A DNA stretch of 64,000 nucleotides from Bufo bufo (Eukaryota > Chordata > Amphibia > Anura > Bufonidae). Positions within the stretch are counted from its first letter, which is position 1; every line of letters begins with the position of its first letter. The position numbers were made by a program, and so were the translations under genes. The stretch is from positions 184,344,156 through 184,408,155 of the forward strand of contig NC_053395.1 in assembly GCF_905171765.1 (NCBI RefSeq). Direction: 5' to 3'. Below, piece by piece: positions 44,745-54,846 of this stretch. The notes beneath the pieces are model-generated. The model was not told the origin of the DNA. It ran no database searches and saw only the letters and a program-made list of their open reading frames with translations.

Positions 44745-45383
44745 TAGGGGTGGGCGATATGGACGATTTTGTCTATATCGCATATATCGCCGGACCGCGA
44801 TATGACCATGGAGCGGTAGTGAATTGAAGAAGCTTCTCACCGCTCCGGCTCCGCGCTGTACTGGAGTGGCCAGGGCCTGGCGTGCACACAGTGTCAGCCT
44901 GCTGACTGACGCTGTGTGTGAAGTCAGGTCCTGCAATGCATGCTGGGAAGAAGACGCGACACCTGCGGACTGCGATCTCGCCGAGCACCATGCAGGAAAG
45001 GTAAGTATAGCAATTCTTCTGGGGGAGAGCTGGATGATTGGGGGGGAGGGGTTGGAGGATCGGGGAGGGGATCTATTTGCAAAGGATGGCCATGGGGCTG
45101 ATGGCACTGGCTCTGGGGGACATATGGCAGATGATGGCAAATGCCACATAAGGCTTGGGGCTGATGGCACTGGCTCTGGGGGACAAGGACATGTCTGATG
45201 GCAAATGCCATGGGGCTTGGGGCTGATGGCACTGGCCCTGGGGGACATGTCTGATGGCAGTTTTGTAATTTGTATTTTTTGTATACATACAGAAGAAAAT
45301 AATATAACGCAATATATATTGCATTTTGCACATGCTTCAAATTATATGGCAATATGGATTTTAGGCCATATCGCCCACCCCTA
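44745..45383. mobile_element. hAT-like GATATCGC element, 639 bp
   Basis: TAGGGGTGGGCGATATGG at the left is inverse to CCATATCGCCCACCCCTA at the right. The next inner words are ATATCGCATATATCGCC and the AATATATATTGCATTTTGC arm. The GC-rich interior has open frames on both strands that come from composition and a 62-bp tandem repeat. A partial relative ends at 17343. I could not find a clean 8-bp duplication. Confidence 0.75.
45094..45255. repeat. 62-63-bp tandem repeat, 2.6 units
   Basis: GGGGCTGATGGCACTGGC starts at 45094, 45157 and 45219, each followed by CTGGGGGACA and GATGGCAAATGCCA. It lies inside the hAT-like element. Confidence 0.85.
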
Positions 45384-45394
45384 TAAGCCCCATC

Positions 45395-45606
45395 ATCATA
45401 CTGCAGTACATTGGTGTATTATTAAGGATGAGGGGGGTTATAGTCATATTAAATATAAACATTGTCCAGGGACTGTACCATTATTCGACTAAGTGTTTAT
45501 ATTAAATATGACTATAACCCCCCTCATCCTTAGGAATACACCCATGTACTGCAGTACATAAGTGTATTCCTATAGATAAGGGGGGTTATAGTCATATTTA
45601 ATAACA
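45395..45606. repeat. Three-arm repeat of GGGGGGTTATAGTCATATT
   Basis: GGATGAGGGGGGTTATAGTCATATTAAATATAAAC (about 45425) is inverse to the copy at 45492-45532, and a third, direct copy starts near 45578. GTACTGCAGTACAT is itself a palindrome between them. Confidence 0.75.
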
Positions 45607-45967
45607 TACATTTCATTTTTAGGGGCCCCTAAACTGTCACTCACCCAGGGACTATAGGTGACAGGCCAGGGAATAGCACAGGGTGACAGAAGACTAGTAA
45701 AACTCCGTTGCTTTCTCTCCCACAGCCGGAGCAGCGGAGCTCTGTGGCAGAGGTTCTCGTGGCACTGGCGCTCACCACCAGTCAGAGGTACATGCATACG
45801 GACAGCAGTGTGGAGGAGAACTCTCTTCTTCTCCTCCTCCTCCTCCTCCTCATCTGGCATGGAGCGGACCCGGCCAGCAGATCTGTGGTAAGGACGTGCG
45901 GGCTGGCGGCATTCAGCATCACTGATTGCTTAACTGCCGCTGCCCGTCCCACACTTAATTTGCAGAC

Positions 45968-46425
45968 TTAAAGAGGACCTTTCACCGATTATTACACTAT
46001 GAACTAAGTATACAGACATGGAGAGCGGCGCCCGGGGATCTCACTGCACTTACTATTATCCCCGGGCGCTGCTCCGTTCTCCTGCTATGTCCTCCGGTAT
46101 CTCCGTTCCCTAAGTTATGGTAGGCGGAGTCTGCCCTTGTTCTTCTGTACCGCTGGCCAATCGCATTGCAGAGCTCACAGCCTGGGAGAAAATAACCTGT
46201 GATTGGCCAGCGCTAGAGCAGCACAAGGGCAGACTCCGCCTACCATAACTTAGTGACTGGAATCTCCGCCTACTATAACTTACTGAGCGGAGATACCGGA
46301 GGGCATAACGGGAGAACGGAGCGGCATCCATGGATAATAGTAAGTGCAGTGAGATCCCCGGGCGCCGCTCTACATGTCTGTATAGTTAGTTCATAGTGTA
46401 ATAATCGGTGAAAGGTCCTCTTTAA
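45968..46425. mobile_element. Palindromic TTAA MITE, AGAGGACCTTTCACCGATT family, 458 bp
   Basis: TTAA at 45968-45971 and 46422-46425. AGAGGACCTTTCACCGATTATTACAC pairs with GTAATAATCGGTGAAAGGTCCTCT. CGGCGCCCGGGGATCTCACTGC and ACTTACTATTATCC pair in mirrored order on the other arm. CCAATCGCATTGCAGAGC and CTGTGATTGGCCAGCGC lie near the loop. The sister copy is at 50642-51121. Confidence 0.9.
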
Positions 46426-46532
46426 CAACAGCTCCTGCGATAGTGCCGGCCATCTTGATTTTAGGCATGTTTGCTTTATAAGACACACTGACTTTACCCC
46501 CAACTTTGCGTCTTATAAAGCGAAAAATACGA

Positions 46533-47741
46533 TTTACCTCCATAGTTCTGCACTGGTATCCAACCTTTGCAGGCTTACCATAATAACACACAAGCAGTGT
46601 TGGCACCCCTCTAAGCAGCCTTCCAGTGTGTTGTTGAATAGCGTTAACACATGTGCTTCAACCCTCTCCCATTTGACCAAGCCAAGAGGAATCGCACCCG
46701 ATGTCCTGTAGCCTCTTGTGTGATATCAAAAAGGCAACCCTCTTAACTACTAATAAATACTGCAACACCGATATAAGAGCACTGGCCCTAAAGTAATGGC
46801 TGTGAGGTAGCTACAAAGCAGATAACCCCTAAAAATACACTACACACCGACTAATAGTAGAAAACGAGTTTATTGTACAATTACCAAATATAATGAAATA
46901 CATGTATATGTGGCTATACAGACACAGGACAAAAAACAAGGACTACATAAACGTTGTCAATAAATAATTACAGATAATCCCAAACACTCCCAGGATACCT
47001 GCAAGAGAAAATCTCACTATACAGGTATGTACAGTGCACAAGGGACAATCAACTGCCATTTGTATACAGACCAGTGTAGTCCAGCCCCCTGTGCAAAGGG
47101 TGAGATACATTTAAAGGGACAGTTGCTCGGAAACTTACAGTTGATCCAGGCACAATAGCTTGTAGGACTAGCTCAGCTAAACCTAATAATACATTTTACT
47201 TAGTGATGCACCCATGCCACTCTGTGCACCCTTGCTCCCCCTGCCAGCCCCACCCTCTTCTTCATTGACAGGTCCAGGTTCATTCATAGTTATCTCACCT
47301 GGCCCTGCCAATCAAGAAGGTGAAGTAGGGGCTGGGAGATTAGGCAGGAGGAGCAAGGGTGCACCATGCCTTGGGCCCACCCACAGTGCACTTAACTACT
47401 CATTTGCATATGGAATAAAAGTACTTTTTCTCCAGAATGGAGCAACAGATGACAAAGTGAAAGCTATCATTCTATTCAGCTGAGCACTGTGCCTGTTTTA
47501 ACAGTGAATTTCCTGATCATAGGTTCCCATTAATAGTGAAATTGTCACCCTTGTTCTGGACCACTACAGTGATATAGATGATATTTGAAACGGGGAATTT
47601 TCAGGATTACTATTTTATTGGGTGAACCAAGTAAATTATATTACAAAGTGGGAAAAATATGAATTATTTCCTACATAAGGCTTATGGACCCCAATTCTCC
47701 CCAGTTGTGTCTAGCTGTGGAATCAGGCTTATATTAACCGC
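46533..47741. other. OLA1: OLA1 intron, possible retroelement remnant
   Basis: 46660-47180 has repeat-like texture (AACACATGTGCTTCAACCC, ACGAGTTTATTGTACAATTACC, CAGTTGATCCAGGCACAATAGC) but no termini or reading frame I can assign. 47180-47741 is unique. Confidence 0.35.
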
Positions 47742-48219
47742 TTAAAGGGGTTATCCCACGATTATTGTAAAAAAAAGAAAATCCGACATCATATAGTACA
47801 TGACGATCTCTTTCTAACAAAGCTAGAGCCAGCCCTGTACCTCACATGGATCCAGAGATCTCCACATTCATTGCTCTGCCGTATGACGCTGGCAGCTCAA
47901 GAGGAGTGTCCATTCTGCTGCAGCTCAGGGGCGTGTCCATTCTGCTGCAGCTCAGGGGCGTGTCCATTCTGCTGCAGTTCTCTCCTTATCACAGCTCAGG
48001 AGGCAGTTGAAGGATAAAACCGAGCGGGTGCGGCCATCTCAGTGAGCAGGTCAAAGAAATAAGAAAAAGAGAAAACAGCAGGTGGCGCTATGCAGATACA
48101 TTTTATTGAATAACCCATTGGCGATTGTAAATTTTTAACTACATGCAATTACAAAAGTATTCCAATCCAGGTGCTGGTTTGAAAACTGTAGAATATTTTT
48201 TGTGGGACAACCCCTTTAA
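47742..48219. mobile_element. TTAA MITE, AGCAGGTGGCGCTATGCAGA family, full copy
   Basis: TTAA at 47742-47745 and 48216-48219. Ends AAAGGGGTTATCCCACGATT and GTGGGACAACCCCTTT. The centre has three tandem copies of a GTGTCCATTCTGCTGCAGCTCAGGGGC unit (about 47905-47985) and GAAAACAGCAGGTGGCGCTATGC. Confidence 0.85.
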
Positions 48220-50335
48220 GGCCACATGCACACAGCAGAGATTGTATCTCAGCACGCAGAATTTCCTGTGACACTGGACAAGGAAGCCATAGGCACACTG
48301 CTGGGGCATGGCGCTCCACACCATGCCATATTTCAGAATGATATATTGTAAATTACCTCTCCATCCGACGGAGCATCCGTATCTTTAAGCATCCGTATGC
48401 CATTGGAGATTAGCAGAGGGACTGGCGGGCTCCATAAAAATAGGTGGGTGCCATGTCCATGACGTCAATTGCATTTACCTCTTATGGCACCTCTCGATGT
48501 AAATGGATATACTGACAGAGAATTCATTTATCGGTTTTGCTCACAGTTATACATTTCTGCACCGGTCAGGTTGTCTCGATCATGTCTCCGATGATGCACG
48601 ATGGGGGTAATTTCATACGTGAGGGGTCAGTCGTGATGCGCCATTCCATTGCCCACCAACACTGATTCATCCGGCATCAGAACTTTGCCCTTCCACAAAT
48701 GTTTTAGCGTTGGGTACACCTTGTCAAACATCCGTCACATCACTGAATTCTGTAATAACATCACCCCGGCTGTTTGTTATACGATTTGCTCCATCTTATT
48801 TGGTCGAGGCGGACACGGAATAGGAAGAACGAGTCCCCGGCATTACAGCAGACAGCGCTTTCCAACCGTATTCCTTGTGAGAAGAAATAGCCGGTCTGAT
48901 GTCAGTCACTTCAGAAACCTTTAGACCTCTGTGCTCATTTACTGCCAGAATGTAGCAGCTTTGCGTCTGCATTGTGAAGATCATCTGTCAACACTTTAAG
49001 ATATTCTCCTTTGTTATTAAGCTTGTGCTTCTCTACACTGTCAGGTTTTTGCCTGTCTTGCCAATTATAGTTAAGGTACAATAGAGTATTCACTGCCTCT
49101 CAGTCTCTCAGTGGCGGCACAAAAAATGATTTGTAAGTCTTTATTCATCTGAATTTCACAATAGAGGTCCCGAGGAATGCAAATAATCTCTCCAAGGACT
49201 AAGCAGAAATCCTGTTAAAATGGCAGGCACTGCTTGCTGTCTGCTGGATGGAGGAGTAACCCTTTCAGGGGCTGGAAGCCAAAAAGATAGTTAGAAAATA
49301 GGCCTGCAAACCAAATGTGGTTATATCATGACCGTGCGTTGTTTGGGGGGGACATTACTGGTCAGCGAGGTCCACTACGGCAGACATTGGCAGCCGTATT
49401 TTAAGCCACCATCTGTTTTTTTTTTTAGTTCTTAATTTGTAGATTTCCCCCCTCCCTCCCCAAAAGTACCCACACCATTTTACAAAAATATGGCTGACCT
49501 GTGTATAAATGTTTTAGATCACATCCAACAGTTCAGAAAAATGAGAAATGCAGAACTCTACTTTCCTTCTTCAGGCCTGATGTAGGCAGTTATTAAAGGG
49601 GTGTCGGACCCCCACCTGATGCTGAAGATAGGCCTTCAGTATGAAAGTCCCAAACAAGTCCTTGGTAAAGTAGGCCCAGGAAAATTACACATTGGTGGTA
49701 AAGCATTATATACAGGTTACTATCAGGCTGGACAAGGATAGATCAGTAATCAGGTTAGTCATCCTACATTTTGCCTTTCACTTCAATTTTGACGCGTAAT
49801 AATGGTACAGATGCCAAATCTAGAGCGTCCAGCTATGGAGTCCATATCGATTTAAATTGTTGGCCTTGACCCCCTCTTAGCATAAACTGACCTTTCCAAT
49901 TGGAGTATCCGTTTATATCTATTTATCTTCTACTGATTTGAAATTAGTTATTGAGGGCTGCAGTCCACAAGATCTCATGACCTTCAGCCTCGGGTCAGCC
50001 TCTGATTAATGCCGTGGATTTCACACGTTGGACGTGTTTTCTAAACGTCAGAGCGTACCCTGAGGAGAAAAAGAGTAACCGAGATGTGTGTTGTGCAACA
50101 TTGACCTATCGTACTGTCCGGTATAAGAAGGAAACCCCTACAGGATGGACAGATCATCTACCAGGGTGATTACTGGATCATCGTCAGCCTGGGCAAGATA
50201 AGTATTTAGGGGCTTTTACCGATGGTGCTGCCTAGATTATAACTGCTGCATATATCTGGCACCCCATGTGTCTTCTGTTACGTGTATATCCGACACCTAC
50301 ACTGGGGGCAGTGTCTGTACTCTAACTGCTATGTA
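48220..50335. other. OLA1: OLA1 intron, mostly unique
   Basis: 48400-49260 is free of recognisable repeats. 50000-50335 may be the left part of a dispersed repeat that continues at 53715 after the Tc1 insertion (GGATGGACAGATCATCTACC; CACCTACACTGGGGGCAGTG). No gene is seen. Confidence 0.4.
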
Positions 50336-50641
50336 CAGTGGATAGAAAAAAGTCTACACACCCCTCTTAAAATGTCAGGTTTCTGTGCTGTAAAAAAATG
50401 AGACAAAGATAAATCATTTCCGAACTTTTTCCACCTTTAATGTGACCTATAAACTGTACAACTCAATTGTAAAAAAAAAATGAAATCTTTTAGGTGGAGG
50501 GAAGAAAACCAAAAAAAACTAAAATAATGTGGTTGCATAAGTGTGCACACCCTCTTATAACTGGGGATGTAGCTGTGTTCAGAATTAAGCAATCACATTC
50601 ACAATCATGTTAAATAGGAGTCAGCATACACCTGCCATCAT

Positions 50642-51121
50642 TTAAAGAAGACCTTTCACCGATTCTTACCCTATGAACTAACTATACAGACATCTAGAGC
50701 GGCGCCTGGGGATCTCACTGCACTTACTATTATCCCCGGGCGCCGCTCCGTTCTCCTGCTATGCCCTCCGGTATCTCCGTTCCCTAAGTTATGGTAGGCG
50801 GAGTCTGCCCTTGTTCTTCTGTAGCGCTGGCCAATCGCATTGCAGAGCTCACAGCCTGGGAGAAAAAAACCTCCCAGGCTGTGAGCTCTGCGCTGCGATT
50901 GGCCAGCGCTAGAGCAGAACAAGGGCAGACTCCGCCTACCATAACTTAGTGACTGGAATCTCCGCCTACCATAACTTAGTGAGCGGAGATACCGGAGGGC
51001 ATAGCAGGAGAACGGAGCGGCGCCCGGGGATAATAGTAAGTGCAGTGAGATCCCCGGGCGCCGCTCTACATGTCTGTATAGTTAGTTCACATTGTCATAA
51101 TGGGTGAAAGGTCCTCTTTAA
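50642..51121. mobile_element. Palindromic TTAA MITE inside the outer Tc1
   Basis: TTAA at 50642-50645 and 51118-51121. AGAAGACCTTTCACCGATTC is inverse to ATGGGTGAAAGGTCCTCTT. The loop is GGGAGAAAAAAACCTCCC, where CTCACAGCCTGGGAG meets CTCCCAGGCTGTGAG, so this copy is an almost perfect hairpin. Sister copy at 45968-46425. Confidence 0.93.
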
Positions 51122-51308
51122 AGTGCCTCTAATTAACCCCACATAAAGTTCAGCTGCTCTAGTTGGTCTTTCCTGAAATTTTCTGAGTCGCATCCCACAT
51201 CAAAAGCCTTTGGTCCACAGAGAGATTCCAAAACATCAGAGGGATCTCATTGTTAAAAGGTATCAGTCAGGAGAAGGGTACAAAAGAATTTCCAAGGCAT
51301 TAGATATA

Positions 51309-52888
51309 CACTGCTCAAAAAAATAAAGGGAACACAAAAATAACACATCCTAGATCTGAGTTAATTAAATATTCTTCTGAAATACTTTGTTCTTTACATA
51401 GTTGAATGTGCTGACAACAAAATCACACAAAAATAGAAAAATGGAAATCAAATTTTTCAACCCATGGAGGTCTGGATTTGGAGTCCCACTCAAAATTAAA
51501 GTGGAAAAACACACTACAGGCTAATCCAACTTTGATGTAATGTCCTTAAAACAAGTCAAAATGAGTCTCAGTAGTGTGTGTGGCCTCCATGTGCCTGTAT
51601 GACCTCCCTACAATGCCTCTGCATGCTCCTGATGAGGTGGCGGACGGTCTCCTGAGGGATCTCCTCCCAGACCTGGACTAAAGCATCTGCCAACTCCTGG
51701 ACAGTCTGTGGTGCAACGTGACGTTGGTGGATAGAGCGAGACATGATGTCCCAGATGTGCTCAATTGGATTCAGGTCTGGGGAACGGGCGAGCCAGTCTA
51801 TAGCATCAATGCCTTCGTCTTGCAGGAACTGCTGACACACTCCAGCCACATGAGGTCTAGCATTGTCTTGCATTAGGAGGAACCCAGGGCCAACCGCACC
51901 AGCTTCTGGTCTCACAAGGGGTCTGAGGATCTCATCTTGGTACCTAATGGCAGTCAGGCTACCTCTGGCGAGCACATGGAGGGCTGTGCGGCCCTCCAAA
52001 GAAATGCCACCCCACACCATTACTGACCCAATGCCAAACCGGTCATGCTGGAGGATGTTGCAGGCAGCAGAACGTTCTCCACGGCGTCTCCAGACTCTGT
52101 CAGGTCTGTCACATGTGCTCAGTGTGAACCTGCTTTCATTTGTGAAGAGCACAGGGCGCCAGTGGCCGTTGCCAATCTTGGTGTTCTCTGGCAAATGCCA
52201 AACGTCCTGAACGGTGTTGGGCTGTAAGCACAACCCCCACCTGTGGACGTCGGGCCCTCATATCACCCTCATGGAGTCTGTTTCTGACCGTTTGAGCAGA
52301 CACATGCACATTTGTGGCCTGCTGGAGGTCATTTTGCAGGGCTCTGGCAGTGCTCCTCCTGTTCCTCCTTGCACAAAGGCGGAGGTAGCAGTCCTGCTGC
52401 TGGGTTGTTGCCCTCCTACGGCCTTCTCCATGTCTCCTGATGTACTGGCCTGTCTCCTGGTAGCGCCTCCATGCTCTGGACAGTACGCTGACAGACACAG
52501 CAAACCTTCTTGCCACAGCTCGCATTGATGTGCCATCCTGGATAAGCTGCACTACCTGAGCCACTTGTGTGGGTTGTAGACTCCGTCTCATGCTACCACT
52601 AGAGTGAAAGCACCGCCAGCATTCAAAAGTGACCAAAACATCAGCCAGGAAGCATAGGAACTGAGAAGTGATCTGTGGTCACCACCTGCAGAACCACTCC
52701 TTTATTGGGGGTGTCTTGCTAATTGCCTATAATTTCCACCTGTTGTCTATTCCATTTACACAACAGCATGTGAAATTGATTGTCACTCAGTGTTGCTTCC
52801 TAAGTGGACAGTTTGATTTCACAGAAGTGTGATTGACTTGGAGTTACATTGTGTTGTTTAAGTGTTCCCTTTATTTTTTTGAGCAGTG
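51309..52888 (-). mobile_element. Inner Tc1/mariner element, 1,580 bp, perfect terminal repeats
   Basis: CACTGCTCAAAAAAATAAAG at the left and CTTTATTTTTTTGAGCAGTG at the right. The 27-bp ends (51309-51335, 52862-52888) are identical inverted copies, with TA at 51307-51308 and 52889-52890. The transposase lies on the minus strand. The target is a GATATA site in the outer Tc1 transposase, which continues on both sides. This terminal sequence matches a Tc1 family I recall as widespread in fish, lampreys and frogs. That is a memory-based family call, not a search result. Confidence 0.95.
51568..52591 (-). pseudogene. Inner Tc1 transposase, frameshifted and with first catalytic Asp changed to Asn
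   Basis: The protein starts [20 protein letters not shown] at 52591. It contains the paired helix-turn-helix region ([20 protein letters not shown], then [12 protein letters not shown] and [16 protein letters not shown]). The frame is lost just after AREHQDWQ (about 52165-52175) and resumes in another frame at HWRPVLFT. The expected TDESRF is TNESRF here (codon at 52138-52140), so the first acidic residue is gone. The second Asp (MQDNARPH, 51865-51867) and the Glu (NPIEHIWD, 51760-51762) are intact with exactly 34 residues between them, the DD34E spacing of Tc1. It ends HGGHTHY at 51568. Either lesion alone should abolish activity. Confidence 0.95.
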
Positions 52889-53714
52889 TACTATGGAACA
52901 CAGTGAAGACAGTCATCATCAAGTGGAGAAAATATGGCACAACAGTGACATTACCAAGAACTGGACGTCCCTCCAAAATTGATGAAGAAAACTGGTCTGG
53001 GAGGCTACCAAGAGGCCTACAGCAATATTCAAGGAGCAAGACGAAAGCCTTTTCTTACGAAGAAAAACATCCAAGCCAGGCTAAATTTTGAAAAAAAAAC
53101 ACATCTTAAGTCTCCCAAAAGCATGTGGGAAAAGGCGTTATGGTCTGATGAAACCAAGGTGGAACTTTTTGGCCATAATTCCAAAAGATATGTTTGGTGC
53201 AAAAACAACACTGCACATCACCAAAAGAACACCATACCCACAGTGAAGAATGGTGGTGGCAGCATCATGCCAAGGGGCTGTTTTTCTTCAGCTGGAACTG
53301 GGGCCTTAGTTAAGCTAGAGGGAATTATGAACAGCTTCAAATACCAGTTAATATTGGCACAAAACCTTCAGGCTTCTGCTAGAAAGCTGAACATGAAGAG
53401 GAACTTCATCTTTCAGCATGACAACGACCCAAAGCATACATCCAAATCAATAAGGTGCTTCAATAAAATAAAAATCAAAAGGTGCTTCAACAAAGTATTA
53501 GTTTAAGGGTGTGCACACTTATGAACCATATTATTTTTATATTTTTTCTTCCCTCTACCTAAAACATTTCAGTTTGTTTTTCAATTGACTGGTACAGTTT
53601 ATAGGTCACATTAAAGGTGGAAAAAGTTCTGAAATGATTTATCTTTGTCTCATTTTTTTACATCACAAAAAACTGACATTTTAACAGGGGTGTGTAGACT
53701 TTTTATATCCACTG

Positions 53715-54240
53715 TATATCTAACATCTATTATTCCTCTATATATGTGCACATCAAACACGCAACCTGATATACTTCTCTAAGGGTCTCCATATTGCCCT
53801 AGTTTGTTGTTTGTATATACCATACACGCATGGGTCTTGCTCCATCTAGTCTTTAAGATATTTATCTTGGACTGGGGTTGTCTCAATTTACCCACTATCC
53901 CCCATTTGTTTCTCTATAGTAAGATCCTCTGGTGAACCCCAGGATAAGACTCCCTGGGGAGAAACCCATTGGGCGATCCAACTTTACCTGGATACCCCAG
54001 TGTGCACTGGGTTTTCTAGGGACAACAGTGGGATCACCCTTGTCAGGATGGCAGTTCTGCTCTAAATTAAGATGGAATAGGTTCTATGTAGGGTTTTTTT
54101 CTGGGGTTTTCCTTGGTTATATCTTTTTTGGATTTTTTTTTATTGTAATAATAAAGGTTACATTTTAGGTGAAGTTTTTTGTTTTCTGTGATATATTTTG
54201 AGTACTTCTCCCAGATCTTTGGACCCACTGAGGGTAGACT
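53715..54240. repeat. Possible dispersed repeat downstream of Tc1
   Basis: 53740-54180 has AGATCCTCTGGTGAACCCC, GGGAGAAACCCATTGGGCG and AATAATAAAGGTTACATTTTAGG, a texture like the 3' end of a retroelement with a polyadenylation-like AATAAA. The Tc1 may have landed in it. The class is not recognised. Confidence 0.35.
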
Positions 54241-54846
54241 TCTCAGGTCTGTGATACATTTTAGAAGCAGTACCTATAAAGTGGTTGGTCCTAACGCAGA
54301 TAATGTGTTGCATGATTTTTTTTTAATACATACGTGTACTGTGTAAATACAGCATGCATATAGTGAATATCCGTGTCCACACAGTTCCATGACGTGGGTC
54401 TGTCGTCTTCCCTTCTGAAATACTTTTTGCTACCAAGTGACGTCTTGTGGATTCTTGTGACTGTAAATTTGTGCTGTGTAAACAGTGACATAACTGCAGC
54501 GCTGGAACCATTTCTCATTACAAATGATATATAAAGCCCGATTCCATTTGAGATAATGTATGCAAATTTCTTGTTTTCTTGAGCAGAAATCTGAGCTTTT
54601 GCTAAGCCCAAGTTATATATTATTTCATTAACCTCCAGTCACTGCAAAAGCTTTGCTCGAGATCAAATCCCAGTTATTGCATTGTTCAAAATGAGATGTT
54701 TAATGGTGCTGCTTCTGTAATTTCTACGTTCCATTGTTTCTTTTATATATGCGTGAGATTAAATATGTATGTATCGGCAAGAGTCGGCAAAATCTGTAGA
54801 CGGCTTGTAGTGGATGTGCTGGTGGAAAGTATGAGGTGGTGTAGTG
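54241..54846. other. OLA1: OLA1 intron without obvious repeats
   Basis: 54540-54770 has balanced AT-rich sequence with words such as GATAATGTATGCAAATTTC and AGTTATTGCATTGTTCAAAATG. Candidate noncoding element, no gene. Confidence 0.4.

Larger units (their letters stand above)
43949..46532. mobile_element. TIR element (GTATTTTTCNCTTTATAAGACGCA) holding a minisatellite and several insertions
   Basis: The left end TGTATTTTTCACTTTATAAGACGCACC (43949) and the right end TGCGTCTTATAAAGCGAAAAATACGA (to 46532) are inverse with one mismatch over about 23 bp. A second GATAAGACGAACCTAGG follows the left end. Within lie a minisatellite (44079-44735), a GCGGACC copy (44116-44387), a hAT-like element (44745-45383), a three-arm repeat (45395-45606), a (CTC)n tract near 45830-45850 and a TTAA MITE (45968-46425). 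No transposase is visible, so it is nonautonomous or gutted. The superfamily is undetermined because no flanking duplication is clear. Confidence 0.65.
51249..53506 (+). pseudogene. Outer Tc1 transposase remnant, broken by insertion and deletions
   Basis: The helix-turn-helix part reads IVKRYQSGEGYKRISKALDI at 51249-51306. It is cut by the inner Tc1 and resumes at about 52895 with WNTVKTVIIKWRKYG and LPRTGRPSKI. After a frame change at about 52980, the catalytic part reads KPFLTKKNIQARLNF, LWSDETKVELFGH (first catalytic Asp, 53147) and FQHDNDPKHTS (second Asp, about 53420). It then jumps to RCFNKVLV, so the block with the third acidic residue (NPIE motif) is deleted. The linker between the DNA-binding and catalytic parts is also shortened (about 53025-53045). 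Non-functional. Confidence 0.88.
50336..53714 (+). mobile_element. Tc1/mariner element with long terminal inverted repeats, interrupted twice
   Basis: CAGTGGATAGAAAAAAGTCT at the left and the inverse ...AGACTTTTTATATCCACTG at the right are flanked by TA (50334-50335, 53715-53716). The inverted repeats are about 210-218 bp (50336-50553 and 53506-53714). This long type is sometimes called IR/DR. The transposase remnant is on the + strand. Two later insertions lie within: a TTAA MITE (50642-51121) and another Tc1 (51309-52888). Removing them and one copy of each target duplication leaves about 1.3 kb, shorter than a full element, so internal deletions also exist. Confidence 0.93.

Noticed and set aside
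44730..45352. Pro/Ser-rich frames up to 172 aa and a Gly-rich frame on the other strand
   Set aside because: They come from the 62-bp tandem repeat and GC-rich interior of a hAT-like element, with no domain and no conserved start.
45658..45971. Frames with poly-Glu/Leu/Ser
   Set aside because: Driven by the (CTC)n tract at about 45830-45850, with no conserved sequence.
53932..54168. 78-aa frame starting MNPRIRLPGEK
   Set aside because: No recognised domain. The region looks like a retroelement 3' end with AATAAA, and the frame ends in low-complexity Phe/Ile sequence.
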